From Nitrospirota bacterium (GTDB lineage Bacteria; Nitrospirota; Nitrospiria; Nitrospirales; Nitrospiraceae), in contig JACRLR010000007.1 of the NCBI GenBank assembly GCA_016219645.1, positions 1 through 64,000 on the forward strand: DNA of 64,000 nt. Reading direction: 5' to 3'. Position numbers and translations under genes: made by a program. Positions 36,456 to 45,027 of this stretch are shown piece after piece. The notes under the pieces are model-generated. The model saw only the letters and a list, made by a program, of their open reading frames with translations, made no database searches and had not been told where the DNA came from. Within the stretch, counting starts at the first letter, position 1, and each line of letters begins with the position of its first letter.

Positions 36456-38870
36456 CTAGAAGAACCACTGAGCACGGAAAAAATACGACCTCGGCGCCCC
36501 CGCATGCGCAATCCCCAGACCGATGCTTCCTTCACTGCTGTTATAGAAGTACTGCTGGTCTAGCAGATTGATGATGTCGAAGCCCAGCAGCAGCTTTTGA
36601 TCGTGCCAGGGTAACGGGATCACATGCGTAAGCGATGCATTGTAAACGGTATAGGAAGGCATATGAGTAGAATTCGTTTTTGCATCGTCGTCGACTGACG
36701 TGCGCAAGCCATATCCATACAACATCTGACCTGTGACATGCGTTCGTTCCAGAAGCCGATACGTCACCACAGCCGAACTCGTCACGAGCTGCGAGTGGTC
36801 GCAAAAGACCCCGCCCTTTGAATTGATGTCGGAGATTTCCTTGTTGTCGAGGAGATATTGCCCCGACTGCAGCCCGTACCCCTTGCATTGCCCCCAGCCG
36901 ACATTGCCGCGCCCTATCAATTTATCGTTGAATTGCACCTTCAATGCTGCGTCGATACCCCGTTTCCACCCGTTTTGGAACGCAAAGTAATTCAGCATGG
37001 GGGTGCTGCCGAACTGGCCGGCGTCCGACATATAGTGATCGAGCTTGTAGTAGCCCGTCAGCTGCAACGTGGCGTACCGGCTGACTGCGTGGTAGCTCCC
37101 TACCTCAAAGTAGTGCGAACGCTCCGCCCGAGGTCTGAAGCCGGTCGGGTCGTCCGGCGCAGCCGTGGTGTTTCGGGTATTGAGATTTGTAAATGCTATC
37201 TGCTCGACATTCGGGGGAGTGAACAGCCGGCCATAGTAGGCATGGAACACGTTGGATTGATTGTGCTTGTACGTGGCTCCGACACGGGGACTCACTTGCC
37301 CTTCATTGTAGAACCCTTGAATGATATCGCCTCGCACACCCAGGTTGAACGTCCACTGATCGTGAGGGGTCCACTGATCCTGTATCCAGAACTCCTCTCG
37401 CCATTGGATATTCCGGTTAGAGCTCTGCAGCGAGAGAACCGGCCCGGCCGGGGCCCCGCCGCTGGTGTCAAACGCGAAGACCTGCGCCTGGTTGCTCGCG
37501 CTCGTGTAGTCGATCTGGAATCCGGTTTTCACGAGATGCTGGTTGTTGAGGACCCAGGTATGGTCGAATCGGCCTCCTCCCGAATATGCCGTTCGCCGCT
37601 GGTTGGCCGTTTGAGCGCTGTTGACATCGTCGCTATAGGCCAACGCGTCGAAGCTCGGAGTATGAAAATTCGCTTCGCCTCTCCGGAAATAGAGTCCCAG
37701 GCTCGAGAAATTCTCGGCATTGTGATCATGCCGCCACACCAATTGAGAGTATTGATTACTCTCCCTTTGAAATTGGTCGACGTTCTGGGAGGCTCCCGGA
37801 GTAAAGCCGGAGGTCTGCCCCTGAAGCAGCGTCAGGACGTCTGCATTCGCACTGAGATTGGGGATAGTCGGGATTTGATACTTCGCTACGGCATTGAGAA
37901 AAACCCAGCTGAAGTTATTGCGATTGTCGTGCTGGTAATCACCGCGCAGATAGGTATTATTCTTCTCACTCTGATTATGATTGTTCGTGTAGCCCGACGT
38001 CGGCGGCTCCAGACCACGGCTCGTTGTGATGAAGCTATTCAACCCATAGTAGCGTACCTTTTCGCCAACGGTGCCTCCATACTCAAACGACGGATTCACT
38101 GTTTGAAATGATCCGCCAAAGAGTTGTGCGGACCCGAATCCCGGTTTCGTCCCGCTCTTGCTCGTGATGTCCAAGATCATCGTCGCCTTATTGCCATACT
38201 GCGCTTCCATTCCACCCAGAATGATGTCCGCTCGTTCCCAGGCCCGCGGGGGAACAATATCAGCAAACGCGCCGCTGACCGTGTCGGGAATGGGAATGCC
38301 GTCGATTCGATACTGCTGACCAGCATGATCTTGCCGGATGTGCGTCTGCTTGAGGGCTCCATAGGCCACGCTTGGCACCGTCAGCAGGACGTCGGACACT
38401 TCGACGTTATTGCCCCTGGGAAGCGCTTCAATATCCTTTCGACTCACCGAATAGGTCTCGCTCGATGCCTTATATTGAATCGGCGCAAGAGGCGAACGCA
38501 CTTCAAGCGCAATTTCTTTGGTGTTGGATAGGGTCAAGGTGATGGGGTGGGGCGCTTCGCCTTCGATTTTCAGCACAATATATTCGCTCCGATACGCATC
38601 TTGCACCGCGCTGACAGAATAGGTGCCATCGGCGGGAACAGGGATTCTGAATTCGCCGGCATCGTTCGAAACTCCGGTCGCCACCAGCGTTCCTTCTTGA
38701 TCCTTTACCTCGATGACAACTTGCCCCACTCGACGCAGATCCTGACTCTGAACCAATCCGGTAATGAGGTTTGGTTCAGCCGCAACAGCACGGCCTCGAC
38801 TAACAAGACAGAGACAGGTACAGAGACACATCATACAAACGATGCACCGGTACCGTGTAATAGTTTGCAT
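36456..38870 (-). CDS. TonB-dependent outer-membrane receptor with carboxypeptidase-regulatory-like domain
   Basis: 804 residues: signal peptide (to about 30), a carboxypeptidase-regulatory-like domain (ITGLVQSQDLRRVGQVVIEVKD ... FRIPVPADGTYSV, about 35-115), plug (about 135-270, with NNVEVSDVLLTVPSV and YRIDGIPIPDTVSG), then a 22-strand-type barrel ending in RAQWFF, with the C-terminal aromatic needed by the BAM machinery. It takes up a ligand with TonB energy. Ligand unknown; neighbours suggest a metal chelate (inference). GGGGG precedes the ATG. The TAG stop coincides with palindromic element E. Confidence 0.93.
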   Translation of the reverse strand: MQTITRYRCIVCMMCLCTCLCLVSRGRAVAAEPNLITGLVQSQDLRRVGQVVIEVKDQEGTLVATGVSNDAGEFRIPVPADGTYSVSAVQDAYRSEYIVLKIEGEAPHPITLTLSNTKEIALEVRSPLAPIQYKASSETYSVSRKDIEALPRGNNVEVSDVLLTVPSVAYGALKQTHIRQDHAGQQYRIDGIPIPDTVSGAFADIVPPRAWERADIILGGMEAQYGNKATMILDITSKSGTKPGFGSAQLFGGSFQTVNPSFEYGGTVGEKVRYYGLNSFITTSRGLEPPTSGYTNNHNQSEKNNTYLRGDYQHDNRNNFSWVFLNAVAKYQIPTIPNLSANADVLTLLQGQTSGFTPGASQNVDQFQRESNQYSQLVWRHDHNAENFSSLGLYFRRGEANFHTPSFDALAYSDDVNSAQTANQRRTAYSGGGRFDHTWVLNNQHLVKTGFQIDYTSASNQAQVFAFDTSGGAPAGPVLSLQSSNRNIQWREEFWIQDQWTPHDQWTFNLGVRGDIIQGFYNEGQVSPRVGATYKHNQSNVFHAYYGRLFTPPNVEQIAFTNLNTRNTTAAPDDPTGFRPRAERSHYFEVGSYHAVSRYATLQLTGYYKLDHYMSDAGQFGSTPMLNYFAFQNGWKRGIDAALKVQFNDKLIGRGNVGWGQCKGYGLQSGQYLLDNKEISDINSKGGVFCDHSQLVTSSAVVTYRLLERTHVTGQMLYGYGLRTSVDDDAKTNSTHMPSYTVYNASLTHVIPLPWHDQKLLLGFDIINLLDQQYFYNSSEGSIGLGIAHAGAPRSYFFRAQWFF

Positions 38871-38966
38871 ATAATCCCCCAGCTATCATGTGGAAGGTCA
38901 AAGACGACGCCCCCCGAGCAACAGCCAGTCGACAACTGCGGGGTAGCGTGAATCGGAATGACGTGT

Positions 38967-39326
38967 TTAGCTGAGCGGAGGGGCGCGGGAAGGACCAGGT
39001 GTGGAGAGTTCGACAGATAGGAGAACGGAGTCCGCTGGAAGTCCCAGTACGGTAACGAGGTCTTGTGCCGTGAAGAGAGGAGCGCCATCATCCAGAGCCC
39101 CGGCCGTGTGATGCTGCACCCACTGGCAGAGGTCGGTATCGGAATGTTCGTGCCCGTCGTGGTCAGCCGCCGCCAGCTCGTGATGAACATCCTGCGCCAC
39201 GGCGAATGGGGCAATCGCGAGCAAGAGGAGGACCAGGCCGATCGCCATGGTACCACGCAGAAAGCCGGGCAGACGTCGTATGGAAGCACGTAGGGTCATT
39301 GTGGGCGAGCTAAATAACATAGGCAT
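38967..39326 (-). CDS. Small exported His-rich protein
   Basis: 119 residues. A hydrophobic signal-like stretch (MAIGLVLLLLAIAPFAVAQ) ends near residue 45. It is followed by HHELAAADHDGHEHSDTDLCQWVQHH, which has nine His and one Cys and resembles metal-binding regions in DUF2946-type proteins near metal uptake receptors. The start is uncertain (ATG at 39326, 39320 or 39299). It is probably the first gene of an operon with the TonB-dependent receptor downstream. Confidence 0.65.
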   Translation of the reverse strand: MPMLFSSPTMTLRASIRRLPGFLRGTMAIGLVLLLLAIAPFAVAQDVHHELAAADHDGHEHSDTDLCQWVQHHTAGALDDGAPLFTAQDLVTVLGLPADSVLLSVELSTPGPSRAPPLS

Positions 39327-39498
39327 TCTCGGCTGTCAAACAGAGGAATCAACCTGCTAATCTGAGCAGCTCCAGGCATTAGGTATCCCCACCAGTGGAT
39401 ATTTCCTGTCATATAGGCTATATTTTTATCGCTTTACCCATCGCCCCCGTTCATTTCAGAGAATAATACAGGCGACTCCCGGGTGAGAAGACTTAACC

Positions 39499-40557
39499 AT
39501 GCCAAGACCACTCGATAACCAGCATGTCCTTGAAATCAAACCGCTGCCATCGCCGCGGACAATCAAGTCCAAATTGCCGATTACAGACCAGGCGGCAGGA
39601 CTAGTCGTTGAAACCAGGGAGGCTGTTCGCCGGATTCTGCACGGCCAAGACCGTGAACGCCTGCTCGTAATCGTCGGTCCCTGTTCGATCCACGATCCTG
39701 AAGCCGCCTACGAATATGCCGACCAATTGAAACCGCTCGCCGATGCCTTATCCGATCGGTTACTGATCGTCATGCGGACCTACTTTGAAAAGCCCCGTAC
39801 CACAGTCGGGTGGAAGGGGCTCATCAACGACCCGCATTTAGACGGCACCTGCGACATCGCCACCGGCATGGAACTGGCCAGAACAATCCTCCTCAACATC
39901 AACAAACGCGGACTTCCCTGTGCAGCTGAAGCCTTGGACCCTGTGTCACCCCAATACATCGCCGATCTCTGGAGTTGGGTAGCCATCGGCGCCCGCACCA
40001 CCGAAAGCCAGCCGCACCGTGAAATGGCCAGCGGGCTGTCGATGCCTGTCGGCTTCAAGAACGGCACGGAGGGTAATCTTGAAGTGGCCTGGAATGCGAT
40101 GGTCGCCGCAAAACAGCCCCATCATTTTCTGGGCATCAACGCCGACGGACTCACCTCCATCATCAAGACCACCGGCAACCCTGATCGACACATCGTTCTG
40201 CGCGGCGGCGGCGGCAAAACCAACTACGAAGCCGAACACGTAGCCCGCGCAGAGTCCGTTGTCTCAAGCGAAGGCATTGCTCGCCCCATCATGATCGACT
40301 GTTCGCACGACAATTCCGGTAAAGACTATCGGCGACAGACGATGGTCGCGCACGACGTTCTCCGCCAATTCCGAGAGGGCCGCCGATCCATCATGGGGCT
40401 TATGCTCGAAAGCAATCTAAATCCCGGCAAGCAGACCTGGAAACAGGGCCTGCCTCTCGCCCATGGGGTTTCCATCACTGATGCCTGCCTTGGCTGGAAA
40501 GAAACCGAATCTCTGCTTTCCGAACTTGCCGAAATGATTGTGGCCAAACCCGCCTAA
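39499..40557 (+). CDS. aroG: 3-deoxy-7-phosphoheptulonate synthase (class I, AroG-type)
   Basis: 352 residues. Motifs of the AroF/G/H class: LLVIVGPCSIHDPEAA, MRTYFEKPRTTVGWKG, GARTTESQPHREMASGLSMPVGFKNGT and a C-terminal GVSITDACLGW. It condenses phosphoenolpyruvate and erythrose-4-phosphate, the first step of the shikimate pathway. The stop is followed immediately by a nonamer hairpin that fills the whole gap to tatD. Confidence 0.97.
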   Translation: MPRPLDNQHVLEIKPLPSPRTIKSKLPITDQAAGLVVETREAVRRILHGQDRERLLVIVGPCSIHDPEAAYEYADQLKPLADALSDRLLIVMRTYFEKPRTTVGWKGLINDPHLDGTCDIATGMELARTILLNINKRGLPCAAEALDPVSPQYIADLWSWVAIGARTTESQPHREMASGLSMPVGFKNGTEGNLEVAWNAMVAAKQPHHFLGINADGLTSIIKTTGNPDRHIVLRGGGGKTNYEAEHVARAESVVSSEGIARPIMIDCSHDNSGKDYRRQTMVAHDVLRQFREGRRSIMGLMLESNLNPGKQTWKQGLPLAHGVSITDACLGWKETESLLSELAEMIVAKPA

Positions 40558-40649
40558 CTGGTTGTATGGTTTCTCTAGTTTGTTTCGTTTATTTGGTTGA
40601 ATCAGACTAACCAGATAAACCAAACAGACCAAACAAACTAAATAACCAG
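40558..40649. repeat. Nonamer hairpin filling the aroG-tatD gap, core TGGTTTNTT
   Basis: Left units CTGGTTGTA and TGGTTTCTC; right units AAACAGACC and AAACAAACT. It starts right after the aroG stop codon and ends at the tatD start codon. Confidence 0.88.
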
Positions 40650-40650
40650 C

Positions 40651-41430
40651 ATGCTTTTCGACACCCACACCCATCTGGACGATGCCCGCTACAATGATGA
40701 TCGCGAGGCGATGATTGCCCGTGCCCGCGAAGCCGGTGTGGACACCTTCGTCACCATCGGCTGCGATCTGGCGACCAGTCAGGCGGCAGTCGCACTGGCG
40801 GAACAACATCCGCCGATCTATGCCTCCATCGGCGTCCATCCACATGAAGTGAAACATATCGCCGACGGCTGGTACGACGAATTCCGCTTGTTGGCCAAGA
40901 ACAAGAAGGTCGTCGCGTACGGCGAGATCGGCCTTGACTACCATTACAACCATTCGTCACCGAAAGAACAGCGCGAGCGATTCCGCGAACAAGTCCAGCT
41001 CGCACGCGAGCTGACGCTTCCGGTGATCATTCACACGCGGGAAGCTCAAGAGGATACGATAGCGATCTTGAAAGAGGAGAATGCGTCAGAAATCGGCGGG
41101 GTGTTCCACTGCTTTTCCGGGGATGCCTGGCTGGCGAAGGATGCGCTGGATCTGGGGTTCTATCTCTCGTTTTCGGGGATAGTCACCTTTCAAAATGCGA
41201 CGATGCTGCGCGACATTGCGAAGACTGTTCCACTGGATCGATTACTGATCGAAACCGACTGCCCCTATCTGACGCCGGCCCCCCATCGCGGGAAACGGAA
41301 CGAGCCGGCCTTCGTATCTTTCGTTGCACAAAAGCTCGCCGAGCTTCACACCGATACACCAGGCATGTCGGTCGACCGGATTGAGTTCATCACGACCCAG
41401 AACGCGAAACGCCTGTTCAAAATCGCTTAA
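40651..41430 (+). CDS. tatD: TatD-family metal-dependent hydrolase (DNase)
   Basis: 259 residues. Metal ligands are visible: FDTHTHLD at 3-10, GEIGLDYHY, HTREAQED, GVFHCFSG, and ETDCPYLTPAPHRGKRNEP. It is a divalent-metal hydrolase acting on DNA 3' ends in quality control or repair. There is no Shine-Dalgarno sequence: the ATG follows directly on the last unit of a nonamer array. It overlaps the convergent NYN gene by 14 bp. Confidence 0.95.
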   Translation: MLFDTHTHLDDARYNDDREAMIARAREAGVDTFVTIGCDLATSQAAVALAEQHPPIYASIGVHPHEVKHIADGWYDEFRLLAKNKKVVAYGEIGLDYHYNHSSPKEQRERFREQVQLARELTLPVIIHTREAQEDTIAILKEENASEIGGVFHCFSGDAWLAKDALDLGFYLSFSGIVTFQNATMLRDIAKTVPLDRLLIETDCPYLTPAPHRGKRNEPAFVSFVAQKLAELHTDTPGMSVDRIEFITTQNAKRLFKIA

Positions 41431-41950
41431 GCTGACGGCTCCGCTGCCGCATGGCTTTGGGCAATTTCCGTGGATTCCCGCGTTTTTCAGTGCCTCGCTT
41501 CGGGCGGAGATCTTCCCCCCTGTCCAGTTCTTTGTGCAGCGCCAGACCGGCTGGCACCGGCATCTCGCGAAGCTTCCCTGCAAACTCTTGAGCCTTCATG
41601 ACAAAGGCCCCTCGCGCGTTCGCACAATCGATGATCTCATGGTCTGAGCTCACCACGGCGCAGGCGGATCCGAATTCGGCAACCATACGTTGTATCACTT
41701 GATCGGCCTTTTCTCCCCGTCGAGAGAAGATGATCTGAAGACCGAGCCGATGCTCCCGCTGTTCCGTACCCCACCCCTGTTGCCACCCGTCAAAGACCAC
41801 CGTAATCGGATGGGATTTACGTTGACGATAGCTGGCCAGATCTCGCAACAACGATTCGCGCGCCATTTCGGAATGCCGGCTCGGTCCTCCACCTATCCGG
41901 CTTGTCTGAGCCAAGAGATTGTAGCCATCAACGATCAGATGAAGTGCCAT
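41417..41950 (-). CDS. NYN/YacP-like PIN-fold ribonuclease
   Basis: 177 residues from ATG 41950; the frame extends to 41986. HLIVDGYNLLAQT holds the first catalytic Asp, ITVVFDGWQQG the second, and VVSSDHEIIDCANARGAFVM the third acidic cluster. This matches the YacP/Rae1-like NYN family (DUF901), ribosome-associated or mRNA-cleaving nucleases in other bacteria. The C-terminus is highly basic (RGNPRKLPKAMRQRSRQLKRF). It is convergent with tatD. Confidence 0.85.
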   Translation of the reverse strand: MALHLIVDGYNLLAQTSRIGGGPSRHSEMARESLLRDLASYRQRKSHPITVVFDGWQQGWGTEQREHRLGLQIIFSRRGEKADQVIQRMVAEFGSACAVVSSDHEIIDCANARGAFVMKAQEFAGKLREMPVPAGLALHKELDRGEDLRPKRGTEKRGNPRKLPKAMRQRSRQLKRF

Positions 41951-41990
41951 GCTAGATAAACTACCGCTCACACCGTTCACTGTCAATCGG

Positions 41991-42024
41991 CGCGCGACAA
42001 GCGAGCGGGGCGAGACTCGCGAAA
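41991..42024. repeat. Nonamer array, core GCGAGNNNN
   Basis: Units GCGCGACAA, GCGAGCGGG, GCGAGACTC. It runs directly into the TTTGGTTYN-type hairpin that follows. The core is the one used at 45543-45633. Confidence 0.65.
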
Positions 42025-42106
42025 CTGGTTGCTCTGGTTTGTTGGGTTCATTTGGTTAGTTTCGTTCGACCAAATAAACAAAACAAACCAAACAAACCAG
42101 AGCACC
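42025..42106. repeat. Nonamer hairpin, core TTTGGTTYN
   Basis: Left units CTGGTTGCT, CTGGTTTGT, TTGGTTAGT; right arm with AAACAAACC and AAACAAACC. It lies upstream of the amidase gene. Confidence 0.85.
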
Positions 42107-42192
42107 TACGCCAACCAGTATGGCCAATCCTCTTGACAACGGCACTGGCATTTGAGAAAAACTCCATATCCCATCACAGTCGGTACTGACCC

Positions 42193-43476
42193 ATGCGATC
42201 AGCCCTGTGGCACATCCTTACCCTCGCCCTCTTGGTCGGACTGTTCGACCTCCATGGGCATGCCCTCGACCCATTTCACAGCGGCAAGGCCTATGCAGCA
42301 ACGAGTACAGCACCTCAAGAGCCTCTTACAAAACCTAAGCGGTCCCATACCTCTCCTGTGCGCCTGTCTCCCACCGGGCTTGGCCTGACCACAATCCAGA
42401 ATGTCCGGACGGCCAGTGCACCGGGGTGGTCAAGGCTCGTACTCGATCTTGACTCAAAAGCCCGTCCCAACAGACAGCCCCAACTCCAGGCCGAAGGAAT
42501 AACCATCGAAATTCCCAATACCACCTTGAGCCAATCCGTCAGGGCAAAACTTGCCGCCGGTAAAGTTTCTAGCCACTTCATCATCACGCAGAACTCTGAA
42601 CGATCGGTTGAGGTGTCTCTCCCGACCGGATCTTTTCAAAGCTATAAGTTACTCTCTCTTGCAAATCCGCATCGGCTGGTCATCGATGTGGTACCGGCCA
42701 GTGAGCCTCTGACAGCTCCACTGGGTGAAGCACCAACCGACCGAGGAATTCCACTCCCGACTCCCCCACAACCAACTCAGCCGCGAGCCAAACTGATTAA
42801 GACCATCGTGATCGATCCTGGACATGGCGGGCGCGATCCCGGAGCACGTGGGCAGCGCGGGACGGAGGAAAAAGATATTACCCTGAAGGTCGCATTGAAA
42901 CTGCGCAGCCTTTTGAGCAAACAGCCTGGAGTCCGTGTTCTCATGACACGCGAAGAAGATCAGTTCGTAGAGCTGGAAGACCGGACAAAGTTTGCCAATG
43001 GGCAGGAAGCAGATCTCTTTGTCTCGATCCATGTGAATTCCCACCCGCAGCGCTCCATAAAGGGAATCGAAATCTACCACTTTGGGCAGGCAAAGGATCA
43101 ACGGGCGCTGGAAGTAGCAGCTCGTGAAAACGGGACCCCGCTCAACAGCACCGGTGTGGGATGGGAATATCTCGTTGCCGATCTTTTGACGGCGAAGAAG
43201 ATCGAGGAATCCCTAGAACTGGCCTGGACCGCCAAAGAAGCCATCGTCAGTAATCTGAACGGCCATTACGCCCTGGTGGATCATGGGGTGAAAACCGCGC
43301 CCTTCTATGTGCTCCGCTTCACCAGTATGCCCAGCATCCTGGCTGAGATCGCGTATATCTCGAACTCTGCTGAAGAAGACCTGCTACGAACAGGCCTCTT
43401 CACGACGCACGTGGCAGAAGGGCTTATGGAAGGGATCAACACCTTCCTCGCCTCTTCGAAATTTGTTACGCGATGA
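42193..43476 (+). CDS. amiC: N-acetylmuramoyl-L-alanine amidase with AMIN domain (AmiC-like)
   Basis: 427 residues. Signal peptide at the N-terminus (LTLALLVGLFDLHGHALD region); AMIN domain about 60-165 (GWSRLVLDLDSKARP ... HRLVIDVVPA) for septal targeting; Amidase_3 domain from about 205 with VIDPGHGGRDPGARG, RGTEEKDITL, SIHVNSHP and AEIAYISNSAEE as zinc and catalytic residues. It cleaves peptides from glycan strands in the periplasm during cell separation. truA starts 28 bp after its stop. Confidence 0.94.
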   Translation: MRSALWHILTLALLVGLFDLHGHALDPFHSGKAYAATSTAPQEPLTKPKRSHTSPVRLSPTGLGLTTIQNVRTASAPGWSRLVLDLDSKARPNRQPQLQAEGITIEIPNTTLSQSVRAKLAAGKVSSHFIITQNSERSVEVSLPTGSFQSYKLLSLANPHRLVIDVVPASEPLTAPLGEAPTDRGIPLPTPPQPTQPRAKLIKTIVIDPGHGGRDPGARGQRGTEEKDITLKVALKLRSLLSKQPGVRVLMTREEDQFVELEDRTKFANGQEADLFVSIHVNSHPQRSIKGIEIYHFGQAKDQRALEVAARENGTPLNSTGVGWEYLVADLLTAKKIEESLELAWTAKEAIVSNLNGHYALVDHGVKTAPFYVLRFTSMPSILAEIAYISNSAEEDLLRTGLFTTHVAEGLMEGINTFLASSKFVTR

Positions 43477-43504
43477 CGTCCCGACTGTTTTATTCCCCCC
43501 TTCG

Positions 43505-44242
43505 ATGCCTACAGTCAAACTAGTCTTGGAATACGACGGGACCCGTTACTCAGGCTGGCAGCGCCAACCCGATCATCCTACGATCCAAGAGGCCATTGAA
43601 CAGGCCATACAACAGGTCAGCCAGAGTGTGACGTCCGTTATCGGCGCAGGCCGCACGGATGCAGGTGTGCATGCACTCGGGCAGGTGGCGAGCTTTCGCA
43701 CTGAGCGTGATTGGCCCGCGTCCAGTTGGATGCGGGCGCTCAACGCAGTGCTGCCGAAAGACATTGCCGTTTGTTCCACGACCCTCGTCGACCCAGGCTT
43801 TCATGCCCAGCATGATGCACGCGGCAAACTCTACCGCTATCGAATCCTTCATCGTCCAACCCGCCCTACTGTCGATCGCGCATTCGTATGGCATATCTAT
43901 AGGCCGCTGGACGAGGCTGCCATGCAAGAAGCGGCAACGTCGCTGATTGGATCGCAGGACTTTTCATCCTTCGAAGGAGCCCTCACAGACAACAACAATC
44001 CCATCTGCCATCTGCAACGACTGACCGTCATCCGCCATGACGACCAGATCCTCATTGAGGCCTACGCCGACCGGTTTCTGAAACATATGGTCCGTGCAAT
44101 CGTTGGGACGGTGGTCGAAGTCGGGCTAGGCAGGCGAACTCCCGCCAGCCTTACAGAGGTCCTTCGAGCCAGGGATCGGTCTGCAGCGGGCCTGACCGCT
44201 CCTGCTCATGGTCTTTTCCTGATGCGCGTAGACTACGAGTAG
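43505..44242 (+). CDS. truA: tRNA pseudouridine synthase A
   Basis: 245 residues from ATG 43505; the upstream open frame lies inside the amidase gene. LVLEYDGTRYSGWQRQ is the family start. Catalytic Asp52 sits in GAGRTDAGVHALGQ. FLKHMVRAIVGTVVEVGLGR is the closing motif. It makes pseudouridine at positions 38-40 of tRNA anticodon arms. It is followed by a nonamer hairpin. Confidence 0.97.
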   Translation: MPTVKLVLEYDGTRYSGWQRQPDHPTIQEAIEQAIQQVSQSVTSVIGAGRTDAGVHALGQVASFRTERDWPASSWMRALNAVLPKDIAVCSTTLVDPGFHAQHDARGKLYRYRILHRPTRPTVDRAFVWHIYRPLDEAAMQEAATSLIGSQDFSSFEGALTDNNNPICHLQRLTVIRHDDQILIEAYADRFLKHMVRAIVGTVVEVGLGRRTPASLTEVLRARDRSAAGLTAPAHGLFLMRVDYE

Positions 44243-44249
44243 AAGTCCG

Positions 44250-44371
44250 CTGGTCTGTCTGGTCTATTCGGTCTGTCTGATGAATCTTGTCGTGGTCGGT
44301 TGACCAGAAAGACAGAATAGACATCTTCGACTAGATAGACCGGAGAGACCAGATAGACCAGATCTACCCGC
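44250..44371. repeat. Nonamer hairpin, core CTGGTCTRT
   Basis: Left units CTGGTCTGT and CTGGTCTAT; right units AGATAGACC and GGAGAGACC. It has the same core as the single arm at 35603-35657. It follows truA. Confidence 0.85.
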
Positions 44372-44544
44372 CCTGCCATTCTCGCTTGGCTCTGCCGGGC
44401 ATAGCGTATCTCGATTCCAGGAATCTCCCCAATAGTATTGCAACCATTTAATGGAGGATACCAAAATAGTTAGAGACAGCTATGCATAGGCATGCTATCT
44501 TGTGTGCGCCCCCTCCACTCTCACATTCACGAAAGGAGACCCAT

Positions 44545-44865
44545 ATGACACAGACAACCGGCATCGTGGTGGTATCCCTCTTTGTGTCCGGGCTATGCGT
44601 TGCGCCGTTTGCCATCGCGGAACCAGGTCAGCAAAACAAAATTGCTGCCTGCAACGCCCATGCGAACGAGAAAGGATTGAGTGAAGGAAAAGGAGAAGAG
44701 CGAAAGGCATTCATGCACGAATGCATGTCCGCAAAGCAGGCGAAGGCGGTGAAGGCGGGTGGGACTCAGCAGAACAAGATGAAAACCTGCAATAAAGAAG
44801 CAGGCGCAAAGGGCCTCAAGGGCGACGAACGCAGGGCGTTTATGAGCACCTGCCTGTCAAGCTAA
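44545..44865 (+). CDS. PsiF-repeat exported protein
   Basis: 106 residues from ATG 44545, which is preceded by AAAGGAG with a 6-bp spacer; an upstream start at 44482 is unlikely. Signal peptide MTQTTGIVVVSLFVSGLCV to about IAE. Two PsiF-type repeats follow: QQNKIAACNAHANEKGL...RKAFMHECMS and QQNKMKTCNKEAGAKGL...RRAFMSTCLS, each with two Cys. In E. coli psiF is phosphate-starvation induced; the function is not known. Confidence 0.88.
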   Translation: MTQTTGIVVVSLFVSGLCVAPFAIAEPGQQNKIAACNAHANEKGLSEGKGEERKAFMHECMSAKQAKAVKAGGTQQNKMKTCNKEAGAKGLKGDERRAFMSTCLSS

Positions 44866-44882
44866 TGCGAGCGAGGTAAGTT

Positions 44883-44956
44883 CATCTGGTTTGTTTGGTT
44901 CATTTGGTTTGTTTTGTTTGAAGTACCAAAGAAACCAAACAAACTAAAGAAACAAG
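44883..44956. repeat. Nonamer hairpin, core TTTGGTTYN
   Basis: Left arm CTGGTTTGT, TTGGTTCAT, TTGGTTTGT; right arm with the complement (GAAACCAAA, CAAACTAAA); six-base loop AAGTAC. It follows the PsiF-like gene. Confidence 0.87.
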
Positions 44957-44969
44957 CAGCACGGGAGCT

Positions 44970-45007
44970 GGGGACAGGCGCCACCGCGGACGGTGGAGCC
45001 TGTCCCC
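44970..45007. repeat. REP-like GGGGACAGGC stem-loop
   Basis: GGGGACAGGC and GCCTGTCCCC pair perfectly; inside, CCACCG pairs with CGGTGG around a CGGA loop. GGGGACAGG-type palindromes are common as REP sequences moved by RAYT (Y1) transposases, but no such gene is in this window. It also sits at the convergent end of the PsiF-like gene and ispF, and could act as a terminator. Confidence 0.8.
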
Positions 45008-45027
45008 GGGGTAGAAACGGAACATGA

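Noticed and set aside
36044-36535. A 163-residue minus-strand frame across palindromic elements D and E
   Set aside because: Its translation is the two repeats read through, and it overlaps the ends of two real genes.
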